Source: QVMP01 sp047974325 (GTDB lineage: Bacteria; Bacteroidota; Bacteroidia; Bacteroidales; Dysgonomonadaceae). Taken from it: 26,806 nt of DNA. The notes beneath the pieces are model-generated. The model saw only the letters and a list, made by a program, of their open reading frames with translations. It searched no databases and was not told the origin of the DNA. Numbering within the stretch: the stretch's first letter is position 1; every line of letters begins with the position of its first letter. Shown one piece after another: positions 1 to 7,393 of the stretch. The DNA is taken from positions 1 to 26,806 of the forward strand of contig JBKECE010000052.1 of NCBI GenBank assembly GCA_047974325.1, written 5' to 3'. A program made the position numbers and the translations under genes.

Positions 1-931
1 GACAGATCGTATTGTGGGCATTTCCCGCAATAGAATACAGCAAGCTGCAGAGGCAGATTGTATCTTGGTGAATGAAAAACCTGTGAAGTCTAATTACAGA
101 GTGAAGCCTCTTGATGTTGTATCCATCGTGATGGATCGTCCCAAAAGAGAGTTGGAAATAATACCGGAAGATATACCCATAGATGTTGTTTATGAAGACG
201 ACGATTTAATGGTTGTGAATAAACGACCCGGAATGGTCGTTCATCCTGGGCATGGAAATTATAGCGGAACGTTGGTCAATGCGATTGCTTATCGATTGAA
301 AGATACGCCTGAGTATGATGCAAAAGATCCTCGTTTGGGTTTGGTTCATCGCATAGATAAAGGAACATCCGGTTTGCTCGTTATAGCTAAGAATGCAGAT
401 TCGAAAGCTTTTCTAGCCGCGCAATTTTTTAATAAAACTACCAAACGGAAATACAATGCTTTAGTTTGGGGTGCGGTGTCTGAAGATCAGGGCACAGTGG
501 TTGGAAACATTGGCCGCAGCGTAAAAGATCGTTTACAAATGGCGGTTTTTGAAGATGAGTCTCACGGAAAACATGCTGTTACGCATTACAGAGTGTTGGA
601 AAGATTGGGATATGTATCTTTCATCGAATGCCAACTTGAAACAGGACGTACCCATCAAATCAGGGTGCACATGAAACATATTGGGCATCCTTTGTTTAAT
701 GATGAACGTTATGGTGGAAATCAGATCTTGAAAGGTACTACTTTTGCCAAATATAAACAATTTGTTCAAAATAGTTTTGAGATATGTCCGAGACCGGCAT
801 TACATGCAAGGACATTGGGATTTATTCACCCCCGAACAAAAGAAGAAATGCTTTTTGAAGCTCCTGTGCCTGATGATATGGTAACATTGTTAGATAGATG
901 GAGAACTTATATTGCAGGACGTGATATGTAG
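1..931 (+). CDS. rluD: RluA/RluD-family 23S rRNA pseudouridine synthase, 5'-truncated by window edge
   Basis: The enzyme isomerises uridine to pseudouridine in large-subunit rRNA. The reading frame (codons starting at base 2) is open to the left edge, so the true start lies outside; the GTG at 14 is only the first start-like codon inside the window. The visible part begins in an S4 RNA-binding domain (SRNRIQ, then VNEKPVKSNYRVKPLD). The catalytic domain follows, with the family signature HRIDKGTSGLLVIAKN at 344-391, whose Asp is the catalytic residue. RTHQIRVH is the usual C-terminal substrate-pocket motif. The gene ends with TAG at 929-931, and ddl follows after 77 bases on the same strand. 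Family membership is certain. The choice of RluD over RluA or RluC rests on the S4 domain and length, and the exact uridines modified are inference. Confidence 0.93.
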   Translation, partial: TDRIVGISRNRIQQAAEADCILVNEKPVKSNYRVKPLDVVSIVMDRPKRELEIIPEDIPIDVVYEDDDLMVVNKRPGMVVHPGHGNYSGTLVNAIAYRLKDTPEYDAKDPRLGLVHRIDKGTSGLLVIAKNADSKAFLAAQFFNKTTKRKYNALVWGAVSEDQGTVVGNIGRSVKDRLQMAVFEDESHGKHAVTHYRVLERLGYVSFIECQLETGRTHQIRVHMKHIGHPLFNDERYGGNQILKGTTFAKYKQFVQNSFEICPRPALHARTLGFIHPRTKEEMLFEAPVPDDMVTLLDRWRTYIAGRDM

Positions 932-1008
932 AAATAATGTGGTGATCAGAGGATTATTGAGTGTATGAAAAAAAACACATGATTTTCTGAAAACAAAATG
1001 ATTGACAG

Positions 1009-1989
1009 ATGAAGAAAAATATTGCAGTGATTTGGGGCGGATACTCTTCTGAATGGATTGTTTCAGAAAAAAGTATGCATGGTATCTGTTCCTTTTTAGA
1101 TGAAAACCGATATAGCATCTACAGCGTAAAAATAGAGAAGTTCTCGTGGTTTGCGACCGTTCAGGGGATAGACTATCAGATAGACAAAAACGATTTTAGT
1201 TTTTTGATTAATAATGAAAAAATAAAATTTGATTTTGCCTATATCACCATCCACGGAACTCCGGGTGAAGACGGTCGGTTGCAAGGCTATTTTGATATGA
1301 TCGGAATACCTTATTCCACATGTGGAGTAACGGCTGCTGCTCTTACTTTCAATAAATACATATGCAATAATTATCTGAAAAATTTTGATGTAAAGGTTGC
1401 CAAATCCGTACTTTTGAAAAATAAATCAGGTTATGATTTGTCTGAAATCGGAGAAAGCCTGAAATACCCACTTTTTGTAAAACCTAATCTCGGAGGATCG
1501 AGTTTTGCTACCACAAAAGTGAAAACTATAGAATCTTTTCAACAGGCTGTGAACTTGGCATTCGATGAGGCGGATGAGGTCGTGATCGAACAATTTATTG
1601 GAGGTGTGGAAGTGACCTGCGGATGCTACAAAATAAAAAATAAAACCGTTTTTTTCCCTTTAACAGAAGTTGTGACCGGGAATGATTTTTTCGATTATAA
1701 AGCAAAATATGAAGGTCAGGTAGAAGAAATTACTCCTGCTCGCATTTCAGAAGATTTGTCGACATTCATACAGCAAGAAACTTCTAGAATCTATGATCTG
1801 GTAGGAGCTAAAGGCATCATCCGTGCCGACTATATAATTTCGGATGGCATACCTTTTCTTTTGGAAGTGAATACTACTCCGGGGATGACACCGACAAGTT
1901 TTATTCCACAGCAAGTAAAAGCTGCCGGTCTAGACATCAAAGATGTGCTGACGGAAATAATCGAAAGTGAATATCAAAAGGATAAGTGA
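1009..1989 (+). CDS. ddl: D-alanine--D-alanine ligase
   Basis: This cytoplasmic ATP-grasp enzyme joins two D-alanines for the peptidoglycan stem peptide. The 326 residues are slightly longer than E. coli DdlB. Visible motifs are GGYSSE at the N-terminus (Glu15 in the position of the DdlB catalytic Glu15), HGTPGEDGRLQGYFD (residues 83-97), the ATP-grasp segment FVKPNLGGSS, the omega-loop FFDYKAKY, and LLEVNTTPGMT near the C-terminus. The last Tyr of the omega-loop motif corresponds to DdlB Tyr216, which marks D-Ala rather than D-lactate specificity. The ATG at 1009 gives the standard N-terminus (MKKNIAVIWGG). The acyltransferase start lies one base beyond the stop, so the two are surely cotranscribed. 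Confidence is high from the full motif set. Confidence 0.97.
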   Translation: MKKNIAVIWGGYSSEWIVSEKSMHGICSFLDENRYSIYSVKIEKFSWFATVQGIDYQIDKNDFSFLINNEKIKFDFAYITIHGTPGEDGRLQGYFDMIGIPYSTCGVTAAALTFNKYICNNYLKNFDVKVAKSVLLKNKSGYDLSEIGESLKYPLFVKPNLGGSSFATTKVKTIESFQQAVNLAFDEADEVVIEQFIGGVEVTCGCYKIKNKTVFFPLTEVVTGNDFFDYKAKYEGQVEEITPARISEDLSTFIQQETSRIYDLVGAKGIIRADYIISDGIPFLLEVNTTPGMTPTSFIPQQVKAAGLDIKDVLTEIIESEYQKDK

Positions 1990-1990
1990 T

Positions 1991-3151
1991 ATGGATAGTA
2001 CAGAAGGAATTTATGATGACATAGCGCCTATTTATGATCATGAGGTAAAGCAGATTATTAATGAATTGCTTGCCGATCAAGGCTTTATAAATGCCGTTGA
2101 GTATATTATTCCGGGAGTGGATTGGGATGAGCTTGGCACACAAATGCGCAGTTTTGAAAATAAATATGATTTTCAGAAAAATATAATTCATCCATTGGTT
2201 CATGGTATTGCCCGAAAGACAGCTAGTGCAGTTGAAGGTGCAAATTGGGATACTTTAGATAAAGTGAAGCCATACTTGTATATTTCAAATCATAGAGATA
2301 TTATTCTGGATGCAGGTATTCTTAACATATTGCTGCTGGATCACGGTATGAATACAACCGAAATAGCCATTGGTGATAACTTATTCGTTTATCCTTGGAT
2401 AAAAAAATTGGTGCGTTTGAATAAAAGCTTTATTGTGAAACGAAATGTTGTAGGGCGGGAGATTTTACTTTCGTCGAAACATATGTCTGAATATATTCAT
2501 TATGTGATAACACAAAAAAAAGAATCGATCTGGCTCGCCCAACGTGAAGGTAGGGCAAAAGATTCTAATGATAGAACACAGGAAAGCCTTGTGAAAATGC
2601 TGGCTATGGCTCCTGCCGGAATTGGGTTTATAGACAGTCTGAAAGAATTGAATATTGTGCCTTTGTCGCTTTCTTATGAATATGATCCTTGCGATTACCT
2701 GAAAGCGAAAGAATTTCAGATGAAGAGAGATGATCCGGAATATAAGAAAAGTCAGCATGACGATTTGTTGAATATGGAAAAGGGATTGTTGGGGTATAAA
2801 GGAAATATTCATTTTCAGTTTGGAAATCAGATAAATTCCGATTTGGATAAAATCAGTTTGGAGCCTGATAAGAAAGTACAGGTAGAACTTGCAGCCAAGG
2901 CCATTGATAGAGAAATTCATCGCAATTATAAAATATATCCGATTAATTATATTGCGTACGATATGCTGAATAAGAGTAATCAATTTAGTTCTCACTACAG
3001 CGATGAACAGGCAAAAGATTTTAAAAAATATATAGAATCTAGGATCGACAAGATAGATCTCAAAGAAAAAGATAGAGATTTTTTGTGGACAAAATTTTTA
3101 GAAATGTATTCCAATACATTAAAGAATCATTTAATTGCTTCAGAGGAATAG
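1991..3151 (+). CDS. PlsC/PlsB-like glycerolipid acyltransferase family protein
   Basis: It probably transfers an acyl chain to a lysophospholipid or related acceptor at the inner membrane face. The frame is open a little further upstream, but the ATG at 1991, one base after the ddl stop, is the natural start (386 residues). The PF01553-type core spans roughly residues 90-250. It contains SNHRDIILDAG (block 1), FIVKRNVVGRE (block 2) and QREGRAKD (block 3, the EGxR phosphate-binding motif). Block 1 is unusual: His101 and Asp107 are separated by five residues, not the canonical four. The protein has no clear transmembrane helix and is much longer than PlsC (about 245 residues), with a helical, charged C-terminal part from about 290 to 386. 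Its acyl acceptor is unknown. The family call is solid and the substrate is not. Confidence 0.82.
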   Translation: MDSTEGIYDDIAPIYDHEVKQIINELLADQGFINAVEYIIPGVDWDELGTQMRSFENKYDFQKNIIHPLVHGIARKTASAVEGANWDTLDKVKPYLYISNHRDIILDAGILNILLLDHGMNTTEIAIGDNLFVYPWIKKLVRLNKSFIVKRNVVGREILLSSKHMSEYIHYVITQKKESIWLAQREGRAKDSNDRTQESLVKMLAMAPAGIGFIDSLKELNIVPLSLSYEYDPCDYLKAKEFQMKRDDPEYKKSQHDDLLNMEKGLLGYKGNIHFQFGNQINSDLDKISLEPDKKVQVELAAKAIDREIHRNYKIYPINYIAYDMLNKSNQFSSHYSDEQAKDFKKYIESRIDKIDLKEKDRDFLWTKFLEMYSNTLKNHLIASEE

Positions 3152-3199
3152 TTGATTTATACGCTAAACGAGATTTATTTACCTTTCAGAATATACGGA

Positions 3200-3748
3200 A
3201 TGAAAAAGATATTGTTTGTTATTTTATTTTTTCAGATTGCATTTTCTATCAATGCCCAGATAGTTAAGGGAGAAGAACCATTCACAGAGATTACGTCTGT
3301 AGAAAACAAGATCGTTTTTCTGAAAGAGTTTCCCTTGCATCAGGTTCAGGCCGATTCGGCATTTAATAATATAAAGCAATGGGCAAAAGATTATTATGGC
3401 AAAGATCGTCTGAATTCTACAATAAGATTTGATAGCAAGAATAAAGAGATAAGAATTGTGTCGAGAGTAGAACTTATTTTGCCTGAGAATTCAGACGGAG
3501 TGAGTTTGTCTGTGCAGATGAAATACAAGACAAATGTATTTTTGTTTCAGGGTAAATGTGTAATGGAAACCCGTAGTATGTCTTATTTTATTGCAGAAGG
3601 CAAAAAAACTAAAAATTATAGAGCCGAAGATATATACCTTCTGAACACAGCAACTGATCTTCCCCAAGAATTTAAAGAAAACCTCAAAAAGAGTACACTC
3701 TATTTTATTAATGAAATATCGGAAAATTTATCCAAAAGCATTAAGTAG
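3200..3748 (+). CDS. Secreted DUF4468-like protein with TBP-like fold (putative)
   Basis: The reading frame extends upstream to 3152, but the ATG at 3200 begins a clear signal peptide (MKKILFVILFFQIAFSINA, cleavage before QIVKG), giving 182 residues. The mature part is a single small domain. It contains the pattern of the DUF4468 family common in Bacteroidales: a helix (FNNIKQWAKDYYG), then alternating short strands (STIRFDSKNKEIRIVSR, VSLSVQMKYKTNVFLFQGKCVMETRS). There is no lipobox. The gene starts 48 bases after the acyltransferase stop and is probably the last of that transcript; it converges on rnhB with a 9-base gap. Function is unknown. The DUF assignment is recalled from the sequence pattern and is moderate; the signal peptide is clear. 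Confidence 0.75.
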   Translation: MKKILFVILFFQIAFSINAQIVKGEEPFTEITSVENKIVFLKEFPLHQVQADSAFNNIKQWAKDYYGKDRLNSTIRFDSKNKEIRIVSRVELILPENSDGVSLSVQMKYKTNVFLFQGKCVMETRSMSYFIAEGKKTKNYRAEDIYLLNTATDLPQEFKENLKKSTLYFINEISENLSKSIK

Positions 3749-3757
3749 AGACTAAAA

Positions 3758-4357
3758 TCAGAAATTAAACTTTAATTGTCTGTCATATAAGTTGAACGTT
3801 TCCCTGTGATAAGGCGTTATTCCATATTTTTTTATAGCATCCCTGTGTTTTGAAGTCGGATATCCTTTGTTTTTGTCCCAACCATAAACAGGATATTCTT
3901 TACTGAGTTCCAGCATATAATCGTCACGATATGTTTTAGCTAGGATAGAAGCTGCGGCAATAGATTGAAATTTGCTGTCCCCTTTTACGATGCAGGTATG
4001 TGGTAGATCTTCATATTTTTTGAATCGATTGCCATCGATCAGCAGATGCTGAGGTCTTATTTTCAATTCAGAAACGGCTCTGTGCATCGCTAGAAAAGAT
4101 GCGTTGAGGATGTTTATTTCATCAATCTCTTTGTGACTGACAATGCCAACCGCATAAGCAAGTGCATTTTTTTCGATAGTTTCGCGAAGAGTATATCTCA
4201 TCTTTTCAGAAATTTGTTTGGAGTCATTGAGTCCTTCACATACAAAATCTGCAGGCAAAATAACGGCAGCGGCGAATACTGGTCCCGCAAGGCAACCTCT
4301 GCCAGCTTCGTCACAACCGGCTTCTGTGATGTCACTATTCAGAAATAATTGAAGCAT
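3758..4357 (-). CDS. rnhB: Ribonuclease HII
   Basis: It cleaves the RNA strand of RNA/DNA hybrids and removes single ribonucleotides misincorporated in DNA. At 199 residues it has the usual family length. Catalytic acidic residues are visible: Asp16-Glu17 in CDEAGRG, Asp108 in LLIDGNR, and Asp145 in the block ASILAKTYRDD. The C-terminal YGWDKNKGYPTSKHR motif is typical. The start at 4357 gives MLQLFLNSDITEAGCDEAGRG, a standard N-terminus. The gene is divergent from purB across a 224-base intergenic region and convergent with the DUF4468-like gene. A TAnnTTTG element at 4378-4385 could be its promoter. Confidence 0.97.
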   Translation of the reverse strand: MLQLFLNSDITEAGCDEAGRGCLAGPVFAAAVILPADFVCEGLNDSKQISEKMRYTLRETIEKNALAYAVGIVSHKEIDEINILNASFLAMHRAVSELKIRPQHLLIDGNRFKKYEDLPHTCIVKGDSKFQSIAAASILAKTYRDDYMLELSKEYPVYGWDKNKGYPTSKHRDAIKKYGITPYHRETFNLYDRQLKFNF

Positions 4358-4377
4358 GTTATATTAAATTTATATTA

Positions 4378-4385
4378 CAAAAGTA
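4378..4385 (-). promoter_or_regulatory. Candidate rnhB promoter (-7 element only)
   Basis: On the minus strand this reads TACTTTTG, an exact match to the Bacteroidales -7 consensus TAnnTTTG. It sits 20 bases upstream of the rnhB start, so the leader would be very short. No convincing TTG at -33 is present 19-20 bases upstream. Confidence 0.33.
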
Positions 4386-4478
4386 TTAAAACTTCTTATA
4401 AATTCTAATTATTGCTATAAGGGCGATTTTGGACTGTGTTTTTTCATTTTTTTATATGATAGAATCTAATTTTATCAC

Positions 4479-4486
4479 TATTTTTG
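4479..4486 (+). promoter_or_regulatory. Candidate purB promoter (-7 element only)
   Basis: TATTTTTG matches TAnnTTTG exactly, about 95 bases upstream of the purB ATG in the divergent rnhB/purB region. Upstream sequence is AT-rich but has no clear TTG at the expected -33 distance, so this is a half-supported promoter. The rest of the 224-base region shows no further structure I can name. Confidence 0.4.
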
Positions 4487-4581
4487 CATGGAAGAAAAAA
4501 GCTTTTTAGAAAATCAAAAGATTGTTTATTTATTATATTAATACTCTATCACGATATAGATATTTTTTAATCTAAGATAAA

Positions 4582-5925
4582 ATGAATTTAAATACCCTAA
4601 CAGCCATATCACCAATTGATGGGCGTTATCGTAATAAGACACAACAGCTAGCGGACTATTTCTCAGAATTTGCATTGATAAAGTATCGGATTCATGTCGA
4701 AATTGAATACTTTATTTCATTGTGCGAATTGCCTTTACCTCAATTGAAAGATCTTGATCGGACTATATTTCCTCACTTGAGACAGATTGTTGCCGATTTT
4801 ACCGAGAACGATGCATTGCATATCAAGGAAATAGAAAGTATCACCAATCATGATGTGAAAGCCGTTGAATACTATATAAAAGAGAAATTCGATGTGTTAG
4901 AGTTAGACAAATATAAGGAATTTATCCATTTTGGGCTGACATCACAAGATATAAACAATACATCAGTTCCTTTGTCACTGAAAGAAGCTCTGTCAGAAGT
5001 CTATTATCCGATGATCGAGCAACTGATTGATGAACTGAAAACAAATGCTGAAGCTTGGAAAGATATATCCATGTTGGCAAAAACACATGGGCAACCGGCT
5101 TCTCCAACTCGTTTGGGAAAAGAAATAATGGTTTTTGCAAGTCGGTTAGAACAGCAGCTCAATACGCTGAAAGAGATGCCGATTAGCGCAAAATTTGGTG
5201 GAGCAACAGGCAATTATAATGCACATAATGTAGCCTATCCACAATATGATTGGCGTGAATTTGGAAATAAATTTGTAAGTGAAAAACTAGGGCTTGTCAG
5301 AGAAGAATGGACCACCCAGATTTCCAATTACGACAATCTGGCAGCTATCTTTGACGGATTGAAAAGAATCAATACGATAATGATTGATTTGAACCGCGAT
5401 TTCTGGCAATATATTTCAATGGAATATTTCAAACAGAAGATCAAAGATGGAGAGATCGGTTCGTCGGCTATGCCTCATAAAGTGAATCCGATTGATTTTG
5501 AAAATGCAGAAGGAAATCTTGGCATAGCAAATGCTATATTGGAACATTTGTCGGCTAAATTGCCTATATCCCGACTACAGAGGGATTTAACAGACTCGAC
5601 TGTATTGAGGAATATTGGAGTGCCAATGGGACATATTCTTATTTCTATTCAAAGTACAAGAAAGGGATTGAGTAAATTATTACTGAATGTCGATGCATTG
5701 AACCGCGATTTGGACGATTGCTGGGCTGTGGTGGCGGAAGGCATCCAGACAGTTCTTCGGCGTGAGGCTTATCCGAAACCATACGAAGCATTGAAATCTT
5801 TGACAAGAACAAATCAAACAATAACCAAAGAGTCGATCTTACATTTTATTGAGACATTAGATGTGGATGATAGTGTAAAAGATGAATTGAAGAAGATAAC
5901 ACCACATTCATATACGGGAATTTAA
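4582..5925 (+). CDS. purB: Adenylosuccinate lyase
   Basis: This fumarase-superfamily lyase releases fumarate from SAICAR and from adenylosuccinate, so it serves both IMP synthesis and the AMP branch. The 447 residues and the N-terminus (LNTLTAISPIDGRYRNKT) follow the E. coli PurB subtype rather than the shorter Bacillus type. Visible motifs are the TSQDINNTS block, the catalytic-His loop THGQPASPTRLGKE, and the superfamily signature GSSAMPHKVNPIDFENAEGN. The start ATG at 4582 aligns with the family start. Downstream is a short GC-containing hairpin (5929-5944), then the RluB-like gene on the same strand. No anomaly in length or motifs. Confidence 0.97.
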   Translation: MNLNTLTAISPIDGRYRNKTQQLADYFSEFALIKYRIHVEIEYFISLCELPLPQLKDLDRTIFPHLRQIVADFTENDALHIKEIESITNHDVKAVEYYIKEKFDVLELDKYKEFIHFGLTSQDINNTSVPLSLKEALSEVYYPMIEQLIDELKTNAEAWKDISMLAKTHGQPASPTRLGKEIMVFASRLEQQLNTLKEMPISAKFGGATGNYNAHNVAYPQYDWREFGNKFVSEKLGLVREEWTTQISNYDNLAAIFDGLKRINTIMIDLNRDFWQYISMEYFKQKIKDGEIGSSAMPHKVNPIDFENAEGNLGIANAILEHLSAKLPISRLQRDLTDSTVLRNIGVPMGHILISIQSTRKGLSKLLLNVDALNRDLDDCWAVVAEGIQTVLRREAYPKPYEALKSLTRTNQTITKESILHFIETLDVDDSVKDELKKITPHSYTGI

Positions 5926-5928
5926 AAC

Positions 5929-5944
5929 GCAACCGTGAGGTTGC
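5929..5944 (+). other. GNRA-tetraloop hairpin between purB and rluB-like gene
   Basis: The bases form a perfect 6-bp stem, GCAACC with GGTTGC, closed by the loop GTGA, which in RNA is a GNRA tetraloop. It begins three bases after the purB TAA stop (5923-5925) and is followed by ATCACACATTTTT. It could be a weak terminator for purB, a 3'-end stabiliser or a processing signal. The poly-T is short and set back by seven bases, so strong termination is doubtful. Confidence 0.45.
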
Positions 5945-5970
5945 ATCACACATTTTTAATTTATACAGAA

Positions 5971-7359
5971 ATGATTACAGAAGGAAGCCGAGAGGGAAAT
6001 GAAGAAAAGAAGATGAACACAAACACTGATGATACTGGTGCAAAACGCAAAAGACCACGTGTAGGTGAAGTAAAAGTGCCAAGCCGAAATCTTGGTGCAC
6101 CTCGTGAAAACACAGGAGAATACAGGGATTATAATTCATATGGAGGCTCTGACTCGAGAGGAAACAGGAATAATAGCAATTACAATTCTCGTTCAAGTAA
6201 TGAGAATAGAGGTGGTTATTCCGGTGGAAATCGCGGCGGTTATTCGAATGACAGGCCCAGCTATTCCAACAACGACAGGAATAATAATTACTCGAACAAT
6301 GATCGGGGCGGTAATTATTCAAATGACAGAGGTGGAAACTATTCGGGAGATAGAGGCGGTTATTCGAACAATAGGAATAATTATTCAAATAACGATGGTG
6401 GAAACAGGCGTCCATCTTATAATAGTGGAAACCAGAATAATAACAGAGGAGGTGGTTATTCTCGGAATAATAATAACAATAACAGAGGCGGAGGCTATGG
6501 CGGTGGAAACCGTAATAACAATGGTAATCGCACATACGGAAACAGGGAAGGACAATCTCAATTGCCTAAAAATGACAGGGTAATATCAAAAGTAAAACAC
6601 CTGATCAAACCTGTTAAGTATAAAGAAAATATTGACCCGAACACAGATATTCGTTTGAATAAATATCTGGCCAATGCCGGAGTTTGTTCGAGACGGGAGG
6701 CTGACACTTATATCACGGCTGGTGTTGTGAAAGTAAATGGAGTTGTAATTTCTGAGTTGGGTGCAAAAGTGAAACGTGGCGATACTGTAACTTTCCACGA
6801 TGAGCCTGTTAAATTGGAGAGTAAAGTGTATGTTCTTCTGAATAAGCCTAAAAACTGCGTAACTACTTCGGACGATCCTCAAAACCGCATGACTGTTATG
6901 GATCTGGTCAAAAATGCTTGCCCGGAACGCATATATCCTGTAGGCAGATTGGATAGGAATACAACAGGAGTCCTCCTTTTAACTAATGACGGAGATCTGG
7001 CTTCTAAATTGATGCATCCTAAATTTTTGAAAAAGAAGATTTATCAGGTGAAACTTGACCGTGACGTAGCAATTGAGGATATGCAAGCGATAGCCGATGG
7101 TATAACATTAGACGATGGTGAGATTCATGCTGATTCCATAGCCTATGTTGCTGAAGACGTATTAGACGAAGTGGGTATCGAAATCCATTCGGGACGTAAT
7201 CGTGTGGTTCGCCGTATTTTTGAGAAGCTCGGTTATCAGGTTATAAAATTGGATCGAGTTTATTTTGCCGGTCTAACAAAGAAGAACCTGACTAAAGGTC
7301 GGTGGAGATATCTTACCGAATCAGAGGTGAATATGCTTCGTATGGGTGCTTTTGAGTGA
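5971..7359 (+). CDS. RsuA/RluB-family pseudouridine synthase with N-terminal low-complexity tail
   Basis: The C-terminal 240 or so residues are a complete rRNA pseudouridine synthase. An S4 domain (IRLNKYLANAGVCSRREA, 6652-6705) is followed by YVLLNKP and the catalytic signature GRLDRNTTGVLLLTNDGD (6943-6996), with Asp as nucleophile. SGRNRVVRRIFEKLGY is also typical. In front is a disordered tail of about 140 residues (6118-6546). It is built almost wholly of Asn, Gly, Arg, Tyr, Ser and Asp in irregular repeats such as YSNNDRGGNYSNDRGG. Starts at GTG 5935 (inside the hairpin), ATG 5971 and ATG 6013 are possible; 5971 is chosen because AT-rich leader sequence precedes it. asnS follows 34 bases after the stop. 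Specificity (RluB, RluE or RluF type) is not decided. Confidence 0.93.
   Translation: MITEGSREGNEEKKMNTNTDDTGAKRKRPRVGEVKVPSRNLGAPRENTGEYRDYNSYGGSDSRGNRNNSNYNSRSSNENRGGYSGGNRGGYSNDRPSYSNNDRNNNYSNNDRGGNYSNDRGGNYSGDRGGYSNNRNNYSNNDGGNRRPSYNSGNQNNNRGGGYSRNNNNNNRGGGYGGGNRNNNGNRTYGNREGQSQLPKNDRVISKVKHLIKPVKYKENIDPNTDIRLNKYLANAGVCSRREADTYITAGVVKVNGVVISELGAKVKRGDTVTFHDEPVKLESKVYVLLNKPKNCVTTSDDPQNRMTVMDLVKNACPERIYPVGRLDRNTTGVLLLTNDGDLASKLMHPKFLKKKIYQVKLDRDVAIEDMQAIADGITLDDGEIHADSIAYVAEDVLDEVGIEIHSGRNRVVRRIFEKLGYQVIKLDRVYFAGLTKKNLTKGRWRYLTESEVNMLRMGAFE
6118..6546 (+). repeat. Degenerate in-frame repeat coding Asn/Gly/Arg/Tyr/Ser-rich tail
   Basis: Within the RluB-like gene, short DNA units such as GGTTATTC, AATTATTCAAA, AACGACAGG and AATAATAACA recur without strict period. 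They encode repeats of the form (N/G)YSN(N)DRGG and GGGY. Synonymous codons vary between copies (for instance GGT/GGC/GGA, AAT/AAC), so the repeats look old or selected at the protein level rather than recently duplicated. Confidence 0.8.
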
Positions 7360-7393
7360 AAAAATAATTAAACAACAAAACAAAAATAGAATA

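Noticed and set aside
1009..1989. Possible vancomycin-resistance type D-Ala-D-lactate ligase
   Set aside because: The omega-loop keeps the Tyr that marks D-Ala-D-Ala specificity (KAKY), and there are no vanH or vanX neighbours.
2465..2995. A 176-codon minus-strand open frame opposite the acyltransferase
   Set aside because: It is a shadow of a gene with conserved motifs and encodes a composition typical of antisense AT-rich frames.
5975..6535. A 186-codon minus-strand open frame rich in Cys, Tyr, His and Asn
   Set aside because: It is the antisense shadow of the repetitive tail of the RluB-like gene; the odd composition follows from the sense codons, and the sense frame has a clear enzyme domain.
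6160..6540. Repeated short DNA units suggesting a CRISPR array or tandem repeat locus
   Set aside because: The units are irregular in length, have no constant spacer and stay in frame with coding sequence for a disordered tail.
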